This document shows, one piece after another, positions 36,547 through 49,405 of a DNA stretch of 64,000 nucleotides. The stretch covers positions 124,001-188,000 of the forward strand of contig JAKOGH010000390.1 in NCBI GenBank assembly GCA_024811115.1, read 5' to 3'. Within the stretch, counting starts at the first letter, position 1. Each line of letters opens with the position of its first letter. Source of the stretch: Terana coerulea. Lineage: Eukaryota; Basidiomycota; Agaricomycetes; Polyporales; Phanerochaetaceae. The notes under the pieces were generated by a model. The model saw only the letters and a list, made by a program, of their open reading frames with translations, was not told where the DNA came from and made no database searches. A program made the translations under genes and the position numbers.

Positions 36547-39110
36547 ATGGCCGAATACCACTATGACGAGAACGGTAGCATGGCTGCCTACTTTCTCCTC
36601 AGCTTCCTCGCCGTCATCTTGATACCCCTCACATTCTCTTCGACCTCCGTATTCAGTGCGTATCTACTTTACAGTGAGAATCTTTAGAACTGACCTTGCC
36701 GTAGGGCCAACACAAACCAAGGATGGTTGTCCGTGTCAGGAGTGTGTGGATCACCGTGCCAAGTTGCAACCAGGTCTCTTCAGTCCCAAGGCACGGAGAA
36801 GGTGCGTGTCGCGCTTTCAATAAAAAGCTGCATTTGCTGATACTTGGCGGATAACCTATAGGACCGCTATATTGCTCGTCGGGTGGTCTCTCTTCGCATT
36901 CATTGTGTATCGTGCCGCAACCACCAGCAACGAGCAGAAGGTCTACAATCCCTTTGAGATTCTCGAAATCAGCACTGTAAGTCACTCTTCCCTATTCTGT
37001 ATATATATATATATATACCTATATTGAATGTAAACTAGGGAACCTCAATAAAAGACATCAAGTCACACTACAAGAAGTTATCACGTAAATTGTACGTCTC
37101 CCCATTAGTCTAAGGGGAGTTCAGAGTGGGCTATTTTGGCTTGTTGCAAAGTCTGTTGCAGGGGGCAAAAACGGCATGTGCTGCAAGAGCTTTCTTTGAA
37201 AGCAATACTTTGAACTCCCCTAACCTGTATTCGCAATAACAAACTCATAATCCGAGTTAAGCCACCCGGACAAGGTCAAGTTGGCCGTGAACCAGACTAT
37301 GGAAGCCGTTGAGGCACGCTTCATCGAGATCACAAAAGCTTACAAGTCGTACGTCTGCCATGTTGTTCGTGCTGATAACCGCCTGACGTCTGCGTGTCAG
37401 GTTAACTGACGAGACAATCCGTCGCAACTGGGAGACATATGGCCATCCTGACGGCCGACAAGAAGTCTCCATGGGTATCGCCCTGCCCAAGACCATTGTC
37501 GAAGGCTCGAATCGCCTGATCGTGCTCGCCGCATATGGCCTCATCTTCGGCGGGATGCTTCCCGCACTGGTCGGCCGCTGGTGGTTCGGAAACCGCGAGA
37601 AGACGAAGGACGGCGTCAACGCGCGTTCGGCCGCCTTATTCTTCAAGAGTCTCGGTGAAGAGTCGGGCATCGATGAGGCCATTATTTCGCTTGGCAAGAG
37701 CCTACAGTATGAGAGGCCGGTGGCGAAGGCCCCATCAGCCGAACTGGATGGCCTGGAGAAGCAGATTGAGGAAAGACTGGGCGCGAAGTGGGTTGTTTTG
37801 AAGGCACTGGCGGAGGTGGTCCCAAATCAATACGAAACCCGCCGACGCGCATTCATTCTCCTCTACGCCCACCTCCTCCGCCTTCCCATCCATCAAAGCG
37901 CTTTGCGAGCAGGTGACCTCATCCAAAGTTTCTTACTCTTACCTGCTCGCTTACCGCTCTTGTGTAGAACAAGCCGACGTCTTGCTGCTCACACCGACCC
38001 TCCTCAACTCCCTCCTCAACATTGTGATGTCTCGCAACTGGTTCATACCTACTATTGCCGTGATGCGAGTGCATGCATATCTCGCACAGGCGCTCGTCCC
38101 TGGCGAAGACTCGCTCAAGTTTGCTCAGATGCCGGGCATCAAGCAGTCGGAATCGCAAGATCTGTTGGGCCAAATACATACTCTGGAGAGCCTTCCAGAG
38201 TCATTGTCGGAGAAGGGTGATGGCAGATCGGAGGAGGTCAAGAAAGCGCTGTCGAGGTGGGGCAAGCTCGATCTCGTTGATGCGTCATTCAAGGGTGCGC
38301 CCTTCCAGTACTACCGGTGAACGTCTAACTTACTCTAATCTGCTCAGTTATCGGCGAGCGCATTGTCTCACCACAGTCCATTGTCTACCTTGTGGTGAAG
38401 CTGCGGCTTAACCCACCAACGGGACCTTCACCTGCCAAGAAGGAGAAGGAGGAATCCTCTGCACCGGCACCGCGCGACAAGGTCGACGAGGAGTTCCTGG
38501 CCAGCAGAAAAGAAGTCGAGGACATGCCCGCGGGCTCTGTCGACCTTGGATATGCGCACGCGCCACACTGGCCGGCTGTAAGCACGCTCTCCATTCTGGT
38601 CAATTTGGCTTGCTGATGTCTGTGCAGAACCGCAAGCCCAGCTGGTGGATCGTCCTAGCCGACCCCAAGATTGGCAAGGTCATCGTCCCGCCCATGCAGA
38701 TCACCGGCATCCCACTCGCCAACCCTGAAACCCCTCGTGACTATCGCTCGTATAAGCTCCAGTTCCAGGCGCCACCGCAGGTCCAGGTCTTCAACTGGAA
38801 AGTCTTCATCATCAGCGATACCTTTGTTGGCGAGGAGGTGTCGACAGACATCACTGTACGTTTGATTCATCTTGTGGCTACGATTTTGGCTGACGTTTGT
38901 GTGTTGCAGCTTCGGATCGAGGAAGCCAAGGAGGAGGACGTCGAGGAGGACAACATCTCGGAACCCGAGGAGGACTCGCTCGCAGGTCAGATGGCGCTGA
39001 TGCGCGGCGGTTCGGTGAAGAAAGCCCAGGACGAGGAGAGTGACGACGAGAGCTCGACGGACGACGATGAGAAGAGCGACGACGACAGTAGCAGCAGCGA
39101 CAGCGATTGA
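36547..39110 (+). CDS. SEC63: SEC63, ER translocon J-protein
   Basis: Recruits Kar2/BiP to the Sec61/Sec62 channel for post-translational import. Exons 36547-36655, 36705-36801, 36862-36976, 37039-37091, 37262-37348, 37401-37912, 37968-38294, 38348-38577, 38628-38855 and 38910-39110 give 652 residues. N-terminal membrane helix (AAYFLLSFLAVILIPLTF), a second helix (TAILLVGWSLFAFIVY), the lumenal J-domain (NPFEILEISTGTSIKDIKSH, then KFHPDK with the essential HPD), a third helix (LIVLAAYGLIFGGMLPALV), a Sec63/Brl domain, and an acidic C-terminal tail ending in serine/aspartate repeats that binds Sec62. The HPD codons begin right after a 170-nt intron (37092-37261), three times the local norm, which carries a short inverted-repeat element. 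No frame breaks. Confidence 0.96.
37001..37017. repeat. (AT)n microsatellite in SEC63 intron
   Basis: About eight AT units in the intron between exons 3 and 4 of SEC63 (36977-37038). Non-coding. Confidence 0.8.
37111..37223. mobile_element. MITE-like element with TAA target duplication, in SEC63 intron
   Basis: A 107-bp segment (37114-37220) begins GGGGAGTTCAGAGT and ends ACTTTGAACTCCCC, inverted copies of each other with one mismatch over 14 bp. It is flanked on both sides by TAA (37111-37113 and 37221-37223). Terminal inverted repeats starting with G runs and a 3-bp TWA duplication are the mark of PIF/Harbinger-type elements. It has no coding capacity. Without the element plus one TAA, the intron would be 60 nt, the local norm. 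Confidence 0.65.
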
Positions 39111-39508
39111 TTGTTCTGTACTTGCATTTATGGATGGATGTTACTGCAGTAGTGTGTAATTTATGTATGGCTTTGACTTCGGCGTGTGCAATGTGTGGTT
39201 TCCTTGTTCGTCTCAGTGTTAGTGTGCGCCACAAGGCTTCTGCCAATTGACTCTTGAAGGGACGGTGCCCTGTCGGCCCGGCCTCTCCGGAGCTTAGTTA
39301 CGTCATAGCGCGTACGGCTTTTGACTCATCGACCTTGCTGCTCCTATGTAAGTACTTTCCTCGCAAATTTATTGCACATTAGAGCTCTCCCGGACGCACA
39401 CATCCATTGCACCACGCAGCATTTGCACGATACCCACATACTAGACCTAGACTTCTTAGACCTCCCACTTGCACATCAGCCAAACTCTTACGACGATATC
39501 GAGACATC

Positions 39509-40387
39509 ATGGTGAAAGCTTCTGAAAAGCGCATTTTCCTTACCCGACATGCACAGGCAGAACACAAGTACGCAATCCTACTCAAGTACAAGTGTACTTG
39601 TTCTCACTGACCGTGTGTGCGTAGTGTAGCGAGCGACTACAGCATCCACGATGCCCCTCTGACGAAACTTGGGCGCGAGCAGTCTGCAAAGCTCTATGAA
39701 GAGACGAAGGATACCATCCAAACGACGGCAGAGCTGATTGTGACCAGCGCGATGCGTAGGCCGATGTCGACGATGGTTATTGGCTATGCCGATCTGAGGA
39801 AGCGGTTGGAAGCAGAGAGCAAGAAGGTCGTTGTGCTCCCGCAATTGCAAGAGGTGCGTACAAAGCCAAACTCATACAAAACCTTTAAGCTAACGTATAT
39901 ATATTTCAGTGCAATGATCTTCCTTGCGATACTGGCTCTGTAAGTTCCACAACTGCACTGACCCTCGTTCCCAAGCTCACACGTCTCGTAGCCCCGCGAA
40001 GTCCTCGAAGCCGACCCCGAATACGCCGGTCTGGATTTCAACGCGCTCACGCCCGACTGGACCTCCAATCAGGGCTTCTACGCGTGCTCCGTCCCCGCAC
40101 TGCAGCAGCGCGCACGATGGAACCGCAACTGGCTGCGCGCGCGTCCCGAGCGCGAGATCGTCGTCGTCGCGCACGGCGACTGCCTGCGCTACCTCACGGA
40201 CGGCTTCAACTCGAGCGCGCCGTGGGCGAACGCGGAGGTGCGCGAGTACACGTTCAAGGACGAGCCAGAGGCGGATGCGCAGGGCGAGGCATGGCTTGTG
40301 CCCGTGAAGGGCGTCGTGAAGGAGGGTACGGAGGAGCCGACGTCGTCTGAGGTTAAGGATAATGTGAATAGGCAGAACTCCGTATAG
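39509..40387 (+). CDS. histidine phosphatase / phosphoglycerate mutase family protein
   Basis: Exons 39509-39567, 39625-39853, 39910-39939 and 39992-40387 give 237 residues. The phosphate-accepting histidine lies in FLTRHAQAEHN near the N-terminus (the RHG-type motif with alanine in place of glycine), followed by LTKLGREQS, TSAMRRPMSTM with the pocket arginine, and the second catalytic histidine in IVVVAHGDCLRYL. The AHGDCLR and SDYSIHDAPLT features suggest the broad-specificity phosphatase branch (yeast YKL033-like/PMU1-like) and not glycolytic phosphoglycerate mutase, so the substrate is unknown. Cytosolic: no signal or membrane segment. Third exon only 30 nt. No frame breaks. Confidence 0.88.
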
Positions 40388-40774
40388 AGGCTGTAAGTGA
40401 TGGCTTATGATAGATGCTGGGGGATGCAGACATGCTACTTACAATCTTTAGAAGCCAGTATGTATTCCTAGAAGAGCCAAATAGACTGATCGTCGGTGTA
40501 TCATCATTCAGCTGCCGTTACGTTCGCCTAAAGGCACCAACCTTAAATATCCCTGAGAGCACTAAGACAAATCTGTCGAACATATTGACTGTGCGTTGAT
40601 CTTGAGATCAGTCTAGGCTGACCACAGTAGTGCATATAAGCGATTGTCCCCTTGTGTCAGCTCCCATGCCGGGCACTGTTTCAGCTGTCATCTATCCCGT
40701 AAGTTCCTTTGCTTTCCGCTGCACGACGTACATGGGGGCTAACGCACTTTATGGCTTATGACAGAGCTCCTAAT
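40388..40774 (+). promoter_or_regulatory. upstream region and 5' UTR intron of methyltransferase 1
   Basis: 387 bp. TATAAG occurs at 40635-40640. A good GT...AG intron (40699-40764) lies in the leader; its removal takes out the in-frame ATG at 40751 and leaves ATG 40775 as the start. Confidence 0.5.
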
Positions 40775-41611
40775 ATGACCAGCGAGCAAATTCAAAGCAA
40801 GATTTATATGGTTGGCCAAGGAGACGACGTCGTGAGGGCGTTAGGATGGCGCACCGTTGCCAACAGCGCATCGTACCTTGTTGGCTACTTAGAGCCAGGC
40901 ATGAAAATCCTCGATGTCGGATGCGGACCGGGCAGCATCACAGTCGACCTAGCCTTAAACCATGTTCCGCAAGGTAGTGTCACAGGTGTCGACACCGAAG
41001 CGGCTGCCGCGACCCTAGACAAAGCCCGGTCTCAAGCAAAAGAGCTGGGTATCCACAACGTGGACTTTATCTTCGGCGATGCGCTAGCTTTGCCCTTCGA
41101 GGACGACACCTTCGACGTCGCACATGCCCATCAGGTCCTCCAGCACGTCATCGACCCCGTTCAGGCCCTCCGCGAGATGTGGCGCGTCACAAAGCCCGGC
41201 GGTATCGTCGCCGTGCGCGATATCGACAGCGAGACGGCCATCTTCTACCCGCCGCTCGAGGGCCTTACCTCGATGAACATGCAGTTCAGAGATATGTCGC
41301 GAGAGGCGGGGCGCCATCCAGACGCGGCCTGCTACCTGCCCGTATGGACGCGCCAGGCCGGATTCGCCGCGGCCAACGTGCAAGTGTCGACGAGCACGTG
41401 GCAGTTCCGGACCGAGGATGAGCGGGAGTACTGGGGCAACTTCCTCAAATCGTTCGCCGAGCCTGGGACGCCGTTCGCGCAGGCTATGCTAGCGAGAGGA
41501 CGGGTGACGGAGGAGGGATTAAGGAAGGTGGTGCAGGACTGGGAGGCATGGACGGCCGATGAGGATGGGTTCTGTGCGGTCATGCACGTAGAGATACTCG
41601 CGAGGGTATGA
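40775..41611 (+). CDS. class I SAM-dependent methyltransferase (UbiE/COQ5-like), copy 1
   Basis: 278 residues in one uninterrupted coding exon. Motif I VLDVGCGPG is present as ILDVGCGPGSITVDLA; motif II acid at GVDTEAAA; motif III DALALPFEDDTFDVAHAHQVLQ fits a UbiE-type methyltransferase; then WRVTKPGGIVAVRD. It closely resembles the gene at 43825-44633 (shared WRTVANSA.YLV, GCGPG.ITVDLA, THAHQVLQH, RRVTKPGG, ARQAGF). ATG 40775 was preferred because it gives the same N-terminal length as the paralogue and lies just past a leader intron. The substrate is unknown; the family includes fungal secondary-metabolite enzymes. Codon use and GC look like the neighbours, so recent transfer is not evident. 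Confidence 0.9.
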   Translation: MTSEQIQSKIYMVGQGDDVVRALGWRTVANSASYLVGYLEPGMKILDVGCGPGSITVDLALNHVPQGSVTGVDTEAAAATLDKARSQAKELGIHNVDFIFGDALALPFEDDTFDVAHAHQVLQHVIDPVQALREMWRVTKPGGIVAVRDIDSETAIFYPPLEGLTSMNMQFRDMSREAGRHPDAACYLPVWTRQAGFAAANVQVSTSTWQFRTEDEREYWGNFLKSFAEPGTPFAQAMLARGRVTEEGLRKVVQDWEAWTADEDGFCAVMHVEILARV

Positions 41612-42807
41612 TATGTGTACAAGGTGGCTCCGGGTTGGCTCCTGGTAGCAGAGCTTGTTGAAGGTGAATTGCCGATACACATCCGCGTTATGGAGCTAAT
41701 AGGCGCATTATAATTATTTTACGCCTGTCTAGATCGTTGAGATCGGGGTGACCGAAGGATCGTGTGCGACGGAGAGTTGAGTGGATAGGAGTGGTGCATA
41801 ATCGGAATCGTCCTGAAGTTGAAAATTCGACTTTTCTTTTCTTAAAGGTGTACCATCGTAATTTAACTGGAAATACTATGTCGTCCGCTGCGTCGACTTC
41901 TCTGAGCCGTGTGTGGGTTTGTTTTATATTTTTATCCTGTAGAACTTATTCAGCTCATGTTATGTAAGGTTCAAGTTGTCGGACTATTCCGAATGACCAC
42001 GTGATTTGACGCCACAAAGTCGCAAGCTCCTTTTGGTGGACGGCGGGAGCGCATCAAGCAACTACATCACCGATCCGGCACTTTCCGACAGCAACAATTT
42101 TGTTGCCTGACTTTCAACTTGAGCCCTACATATCCCGGCCTGGCAGAACTGTGAGGCTCCTGCATTTTTAGATTGCAACTTGGCATATTCTGCTGTGTGT
42201 TTCTGCCACTGGGCCCACTGAGAGGTACGTACCTTTCAAACACCAGGTGCTGTACTCACCTGTGTGTTGTATTTGTCAGTAACATACTTATGTTGTCACT
42301 TCCCTGGCTGACAGCAGGGGGATTTCTCAGATGACTAGTCAAGCAGTAGTGGCATTATAGCTGCAGGTAAGGAACAAAATAGGACAGTAAGAAACAGAAT
42401 AGCAGAGAAATAGTGCTAATTCCCCTAATATATAGAACAATTAGGACAATTAGCAGTGAACCTCACTAATTGGCCTTATTGACCTTATGTATATATTTAC
42501 CTAGTTGTGTTGTTTTGATGCTTATGTGCAATGAATTAGTGCTTGTCAGCATGCATTAGGTAGGAATAGTAGGGGTTGTTTTTCAGATGCAATGCACACT
42601 TATATAATTCTCAGTCCTCTTTGACAATGACAGCGACCACTGACCCAGTCTATACAAAGTCTATGGGTCATGGAAAGATGTATGAAGACATGACAAGGTG
42701 GAAAATGATGCAATTTTAGAAGTCCCTAGCCATCAAAGTAAATTCACTGCCACCAGTGATTCTCTGAACTCGTTCTGTACTGTGCCACAAAAGAAACAAA
42801 AAGTCCC
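41612..42807. other. A+T-rich intergenic region with hairpin
   Basis: 1,196 bp with no supported gene, clearly richer in A+T than the rest of the window from about 42200 to 42720. Short ORFs have no homology. A near-perfect hairpin sits at 42414-42455. The low GC and lack of coding signal suggest decayed insertion sequence, but no terminal repeats or transposase remnants were found. Confidence 0.45.
42414..42455. repeat. hairpin-forming inverted repeat
   Basis: Arms 42414-42430 and 42439-42455 are inverted copies (TGCTAATT..CCTAAT / ATTAGG..AATTAGCA, about 14 of 17 paired) around an 8-nt loop. Possible remnant of a short inverted-repeat element. Confidence 0.5.
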
Positions 42808-43456
42808 TTAATTCTGCCGTCCGCCGAAAGCAAAGTATTTGCCGATGCTGGCGGCAACACCCGCCAAGGCGGTCGCAGCTGTGGAGGGCGCAACTATCGT
42901 CATGCCGGCAGCTTGCAAGGCGGAGAAGAGCCCTGTTGTGCGTGCTCCCCAGAATACTGACTGCATCCAAGGAGCCTATGTACCTGCCAATCAACGAATG
43001 GGTTGGCATTCGGTGCTATCAGCAGAAAAATGTTGCATGTAAGGACATATGTACCCGCCACAGGACCTAGAGAGCCGAACCCAGCCGCGGCAAGCAGTGC
43101 TGCCTCAACTGCCGGGACGATGACAACTCCCGCTCCGACCATGAGCGTAATGCCCCCACTGCAGCAAGTTTGGGGTTCTCGTTCCTAAGTTTGTCTGCTG
43201 TCCCCTTTACTGATTGAAGCGCAGCTACACAGAAATAATGAGGCCCCACCTATAGAGCACACTCACAGATGCAAATATGGCACACACCTTGTACCTGCTC
43301 GACCGTGGTCCCCGCAGGCGCCACAGCTGCGTTTGGGAGACCCCTTAGCGTCCCTAGGGTTTCCTCTAACTGTTTGGCGATAAGGGCATGTACGCCTGCT
43401 GGTGTGGGTGGCATAACGGTAGCTGGGCGAGTTGCTGAGGAAGGTGAAGGATGCAC
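42808..43456 (-). CDS. IFI6/IFI27-like small hydrophobic protein
   Basis: Likely exon 1 43456-43295, intron 43294-43250, exon 2 from 43249, and a final part ending at TAA 42808-42810. The body reads AAVGGITLMVGAGVVIVPAVEAALLAAAGFGSLGPVAG, then APWMQSVFWGARTTGLFSALQAAGM, then TAATALAGVAASIGKYFAFGG. The GFG.LGPVAG turn followed by QS......GLFSALQ.AGM is the signature of the interferon-alpha-inducible IFI6/IFI27 (ISG12, FAM14) family, small proteins of membranes and mitochondria. One break lies in the C5 run 43153-43157. The second intron (between VAG and APW, 42980-43060) could not be placed with correct phase, so another run error or an unusual site is likely there. Function in fungi is unknown to me. 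Confidence 0.65.
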
Positions 43457-43824
43457 GTACCTGCCTCAGGGCCTGCTCTCCTTGTATTTATACAGATACG
43501 TATGCCAGAATGCGGCTCCGAAGCTCTGTTTGTGGAGCCGAAGAGACGCGACAGGAAAGGTGCTTGCCTAAATAATATTTGGACAGTTCTGGACCAATCT
43601 CAATAAAGAAATCTCGCTATATTTCGAGCCCGCAGCATCGAACATGGAGCAACGCGGGCCATATAACTGTCAATCAAGGTCGAGAGAACACTCCCGCTCA
43701 GCCATCCGCCGATTTTGCAATGTATGAATCAGAAGTACAACATTTAGAGCTGAAAATTCCAAGCAGACGCACGAAAGAACACATGGTGGGCGTCCGATGA
43801 CAATATTAACGATGTCGGATGCTT
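43457..43824. other. intergenic
   Basis: 368 bp between the IFI6-like gene and the second methyltransferase. Apart from the TATA-like site near 43485 nothing is recognised. Confidence 0.4.
43485..43492 (-). promoter_or_regulatory. TATA box of the IFI6-like gene
   Basis: TATAAATA on the minus strand about 30 bp before the ATG at 43456. The spacing implies a very short 5' leader if it is used. Confidence 0.4.
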
Positions 43825-44633
43825 CTACAGGCGACAAACCATCTCGCCATGAAGGACGGCAAACCAGCCATCCTCATCTGCTGCCCAGTCCCTCCAGACC
43901 TGCGACAGGCGCTCGAGATCTTCCATCGTACAGCCCTGCTTCTGCGCACCCTTCGCGAAGTCGGACTTCACGATGCGATCCGCCCACAGCCCTCCCCAGA
44001 ACGCGCGCTCCTCGGCACTGGAGTAGCACCACGTACCGGCGGTGGACGTGATGCTCGCCGAATCGAAACCCGCTTGACGCGCCCACGCTCTGGTGCGCCG
44101 CCCAGGGTGGGGCTCGCCACCGTTCGCGCGCGCCACACGGTCGTAGAGCTGGGCCCACTCCGTCAGGCCGGGGAGCTCTGGGAACCACGTGAGCGCGGCG
44201 GACTCACGCGAGGCGACGACGCCGCCGGGCTTCGTGACGCGCCGCATCTCCTTGAGGACCAGGATGGGGTCCCCGATATGCTGGAGGACCTGGTGCGCGT
44301 GCGTCACGTCGAATGAGTTGTCGGGGAAGGGAAGGGCGTGGGCGTCGCCCGTCATAAATTCGACGTTGGTGACGTTGCGCTCGACCGCGTGTGCGCGTGC
44401 GCGCTCGAGGACCTCGGGGGCGTACTCGAGGCCGGTGACATGCCCCCCGGGACGTATGTGGCGAGGTCAACGGTGATGGTGCCGGGACCGCAGCCGATGT
44501 CGAGAACTTGGAGGTCGGCCTTCAAGTACGGCACGAGATAGGCGGCGGAGTTGGCGACGGTACGCCAAGCATGGCCGCGGACAGCAGACTCATGGTGTCC
44601 ATGAGTGTAGATGGCTTGTTTGACTGTGGACAT
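43825..44633 (-). CDS. class I SAM-dependent methyltransferase (UbiE/COQ5-like), copy 2
   Basis: 269 residues from ATG 44633 to TAG 43825, single exon. Motif I VLDIGCGPGTITVDLA, acidic motif II GLEYAPEVLERA, GDAHALPFPDNSFDVTHAHQ, then MRRVTKPGGVVASRE and WARQAGFDSA. One frame break in the C6 run 44443-44448 (one too few) splits it into two open frames; with it mended the length is exactly whole codons and the protein aligns end to end with the copy at 40775-41611. The two are inverted relative to each other, with the IFI6-like gene between. Substrate unknown. The stretch of C/G runs and the very GC-rich coding strand make the run error plausible. Confidence 0.88.
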
Positions 44634-47032
<2,399 letters not shown>

Positions 47033-47470
47033 ACCGCGTGTGTACAATGCTGATCACGAACTTGGGGGTTTCAATTACCTTTGGTTAGACCCGAAGGATG
47101 GGTCCAGTGTCCGCTTCCTGTCATCTTTCTCACGTCATGTACAATGCCTCTGCGCGAACTATATGTCATTCGTCTCAGAGAGAACAATCCAGGGTAAAGC
47201 TTGGGGAAACCCGGACAAGTGGGTATGTAAACTGTATGAGAAGGGCGCCGCTGGGCATGCGCCGCGCTCGGACTCTGGACGAATGAAATAAAGCGAGCTC
47301 GATCTAATCATACGAGGCTTTTGATCACCCCCGCTCATATAGACGGCGAGGTTCGCTTTTCTCTCTCCTCCACCTCCTGCTAGCCCGCAGTCCTCTTGTC
47401 TCTAACCACCACCCCTTCCTTTTCCGACTCTACTCCCGTCTTTTCACCCGCCCCGTCAAACACACTCAAA
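47033..47470. other. intergenic
   Basis: 438 bp between FUR1 and EMG1. The open frame reading into the EMG1 start from 47396 is in frame with it but pyrimidine-rich (47360-47460), fitting a leader. A 5' UTR is the simplest reading. Confidence 0.4.
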
Positions 47471-48802
47471 ATGCACGGAGATAGCGGTTCAGCAGTCCCA
47501 TCTCGCCGCAGGCGCCAGTCCCTCTCTGGCGACATTGCGAGCCCCGTTGCTCTCCCTGCAGAGAAAACCCGTACACTGCTCACGTACGCGCCGCCGAGGC
47601 CAAAGTCGACGCCTGCACGCGAGAGGCAGCACTCGCGGCGGAGGACGATCGAAGACGAAGAGCACGAGCCCGCTGAGACCGAAAAGGAAGCGATGCAACT
47701 CGACGAAAACTCCTCGAGCTCCTCTCGGTCTTCCTCTCCCACCACCCCCCTCGACGTCCTGACGAACAACCAGGCCAACATCGCCCCCGCCTCCCGCCCC
47801 ACGCGCCCTCTGCCCTCGTCCAAAGCGCGAAAAATGGCCGCCGTGCCCTCGAAGAACCCGCTGGCGGCGCCGGCGAACCCGCACATGCTGCCCGTGCAGG
47901 CCCACGTCCCAAAGGGCGGCGTCGCTTCGAACCAGCGGAGGCTGTTTGTCATTTTGGAGCAGGCGTGCTTGGAGGCGTACCGAGTCAGCACCGGTGGCAG
48001 GAACAAGAACGGTGGCGATGTCAAGTATGCGTTGCTTAACTGTGATGACCATCAAGGCATTCTGGCGAAGACTGGGAGGGATATTGCGGACGCCAGGCCA
48101 GACATCACACACCAGGTGCGTTTGCTTGAGGCTGCGGCTCCTTTTATCGGCTCACTTGGCAATTTTAGTGCCTGTTGACGCTCCTGGACTCGCCGCTTAA
48201 CAAAGCCGGCCTGCTGCAAATTTACATTCACACAGCAAAAGGTGTTCTCATTGAAGTCAATCCTCATGTCCGGATACCGCGTACGTTCAAGCGGTTCAGC
48301 GGTCTTATGGGTATGTTATAGGATTATTCCCGTGCCCGGTTTCCTAACCGTCTCTGCAGTCCAACTTCTTCACAAGCTGTCCATCCGCGGTCAGAATGGA
48401 CCCGAAAAGCTGCTCAAGGTCATCAAAGTGTGTGGTCATCATGATTGTGCTATGCCGAACCGTGTTCACCTCAGCCCACAGAACCCTGTTACTGACCACT
48501 TGCCGGCGAACACCATCAAACTCACTCTGTCGGGAGATGCGCCAACCATCCGCCTGTCCAAGTACCTGCCAACGCTTCCCGAGACACACTCAGTAGCTGT
48601 GTTTGTCGGTGCGATGGCGAGAGGAAAGGACGACTTTGCCGACGGTCTCGTTGACGAAAAAATCAGTATCAGCGACTACCCACTCAGCGCCTCAGTGGCG
48701 TGCGGCAAGGTATGTTCTGCGTTTCACCCTACTGAACAGTGTTTACTAACATCACGGTCTTAGTTCTGCTGTGCGCTCGAGGAACTCTGGGACATTGTCT
48801 GA
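47471..48802 (+). CDS. EMG1: EMG1/NEP1, rRNA pseudouridine N1-methyltransferase
   Basis: Methylates the hypermodified pseudouridine of 18S rRNA and is needed to build the small ribosomal subunit. Exons 47471-48115, 48169-48310, 48360-48427, 48482-48709 and 48764-48802 give 373 residues. The first ~150 residues are a disordered, basic and serine/proline-rich extension not needed for catalysis. The SPOUT domain then runs [71 protein letters not shown] and [16 protein letters not shown], with the C-terminal knot ([34 protein letters not shown]) where SAM binds. No frame breaks. Confidence 0.96.
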
Positions 48803-49405
48803 TTCGCTCATTCGGACTCTCTTTGGGCTCTGGATTGGTTTCTCTGGTCGAACTATCTTGTATCATGTATGTACTCTGCTCCCATCGTCGTCGCTCAAAA
48901 CCCTTTCACCGTGACCACGCATTTCAACCTGCACTTCCCGCATCACCCAACTTCAGTCTTTCCTTTCATACATAACCGCAACATATGGCGTGCCTTGCCG
49001 ATTGTGCACTTAATTCTCGTACCCGCACGCCTTTTTTGTTGTACATATAGCTTCTACCCCGTTTGCGGGGCCCCTCGACTGCGACTCAACTTGCAGATCT
49101 GGGCTCCTTCATGTCTTGCGCATACCTAGACCAGTGTCGTACCTCTGTAGCATGTAGAAGCAATATAAAGCGATCCCTCCCGACTGTACATTATTTGTGC
49201 TATCTGCGCTACGCCAAAAGAGGATCCGAGTCTGGGGCGTCCGTTTCGAGGCACCACAGCGTTTGGGATCTTGCGGCACATCGATTGACCATCAAAAAGG
49301 CTGCCACCTCGACCTCTTATATCATCGCTTCTCGTCTCCAGCGCACCAGACACATCCTCTCGCCTTCCACATACCCCTTCATTCTAGACTTTCCCCACAC
49401 CAACG
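48803..49405. other. intergenic
   Basis: 603 bp between EMG1 and SEC14. The last 100 bp are pyrimidine-rich (49300-49400), resembling a promoter/leader. No other feature. Confidence 0.4.
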
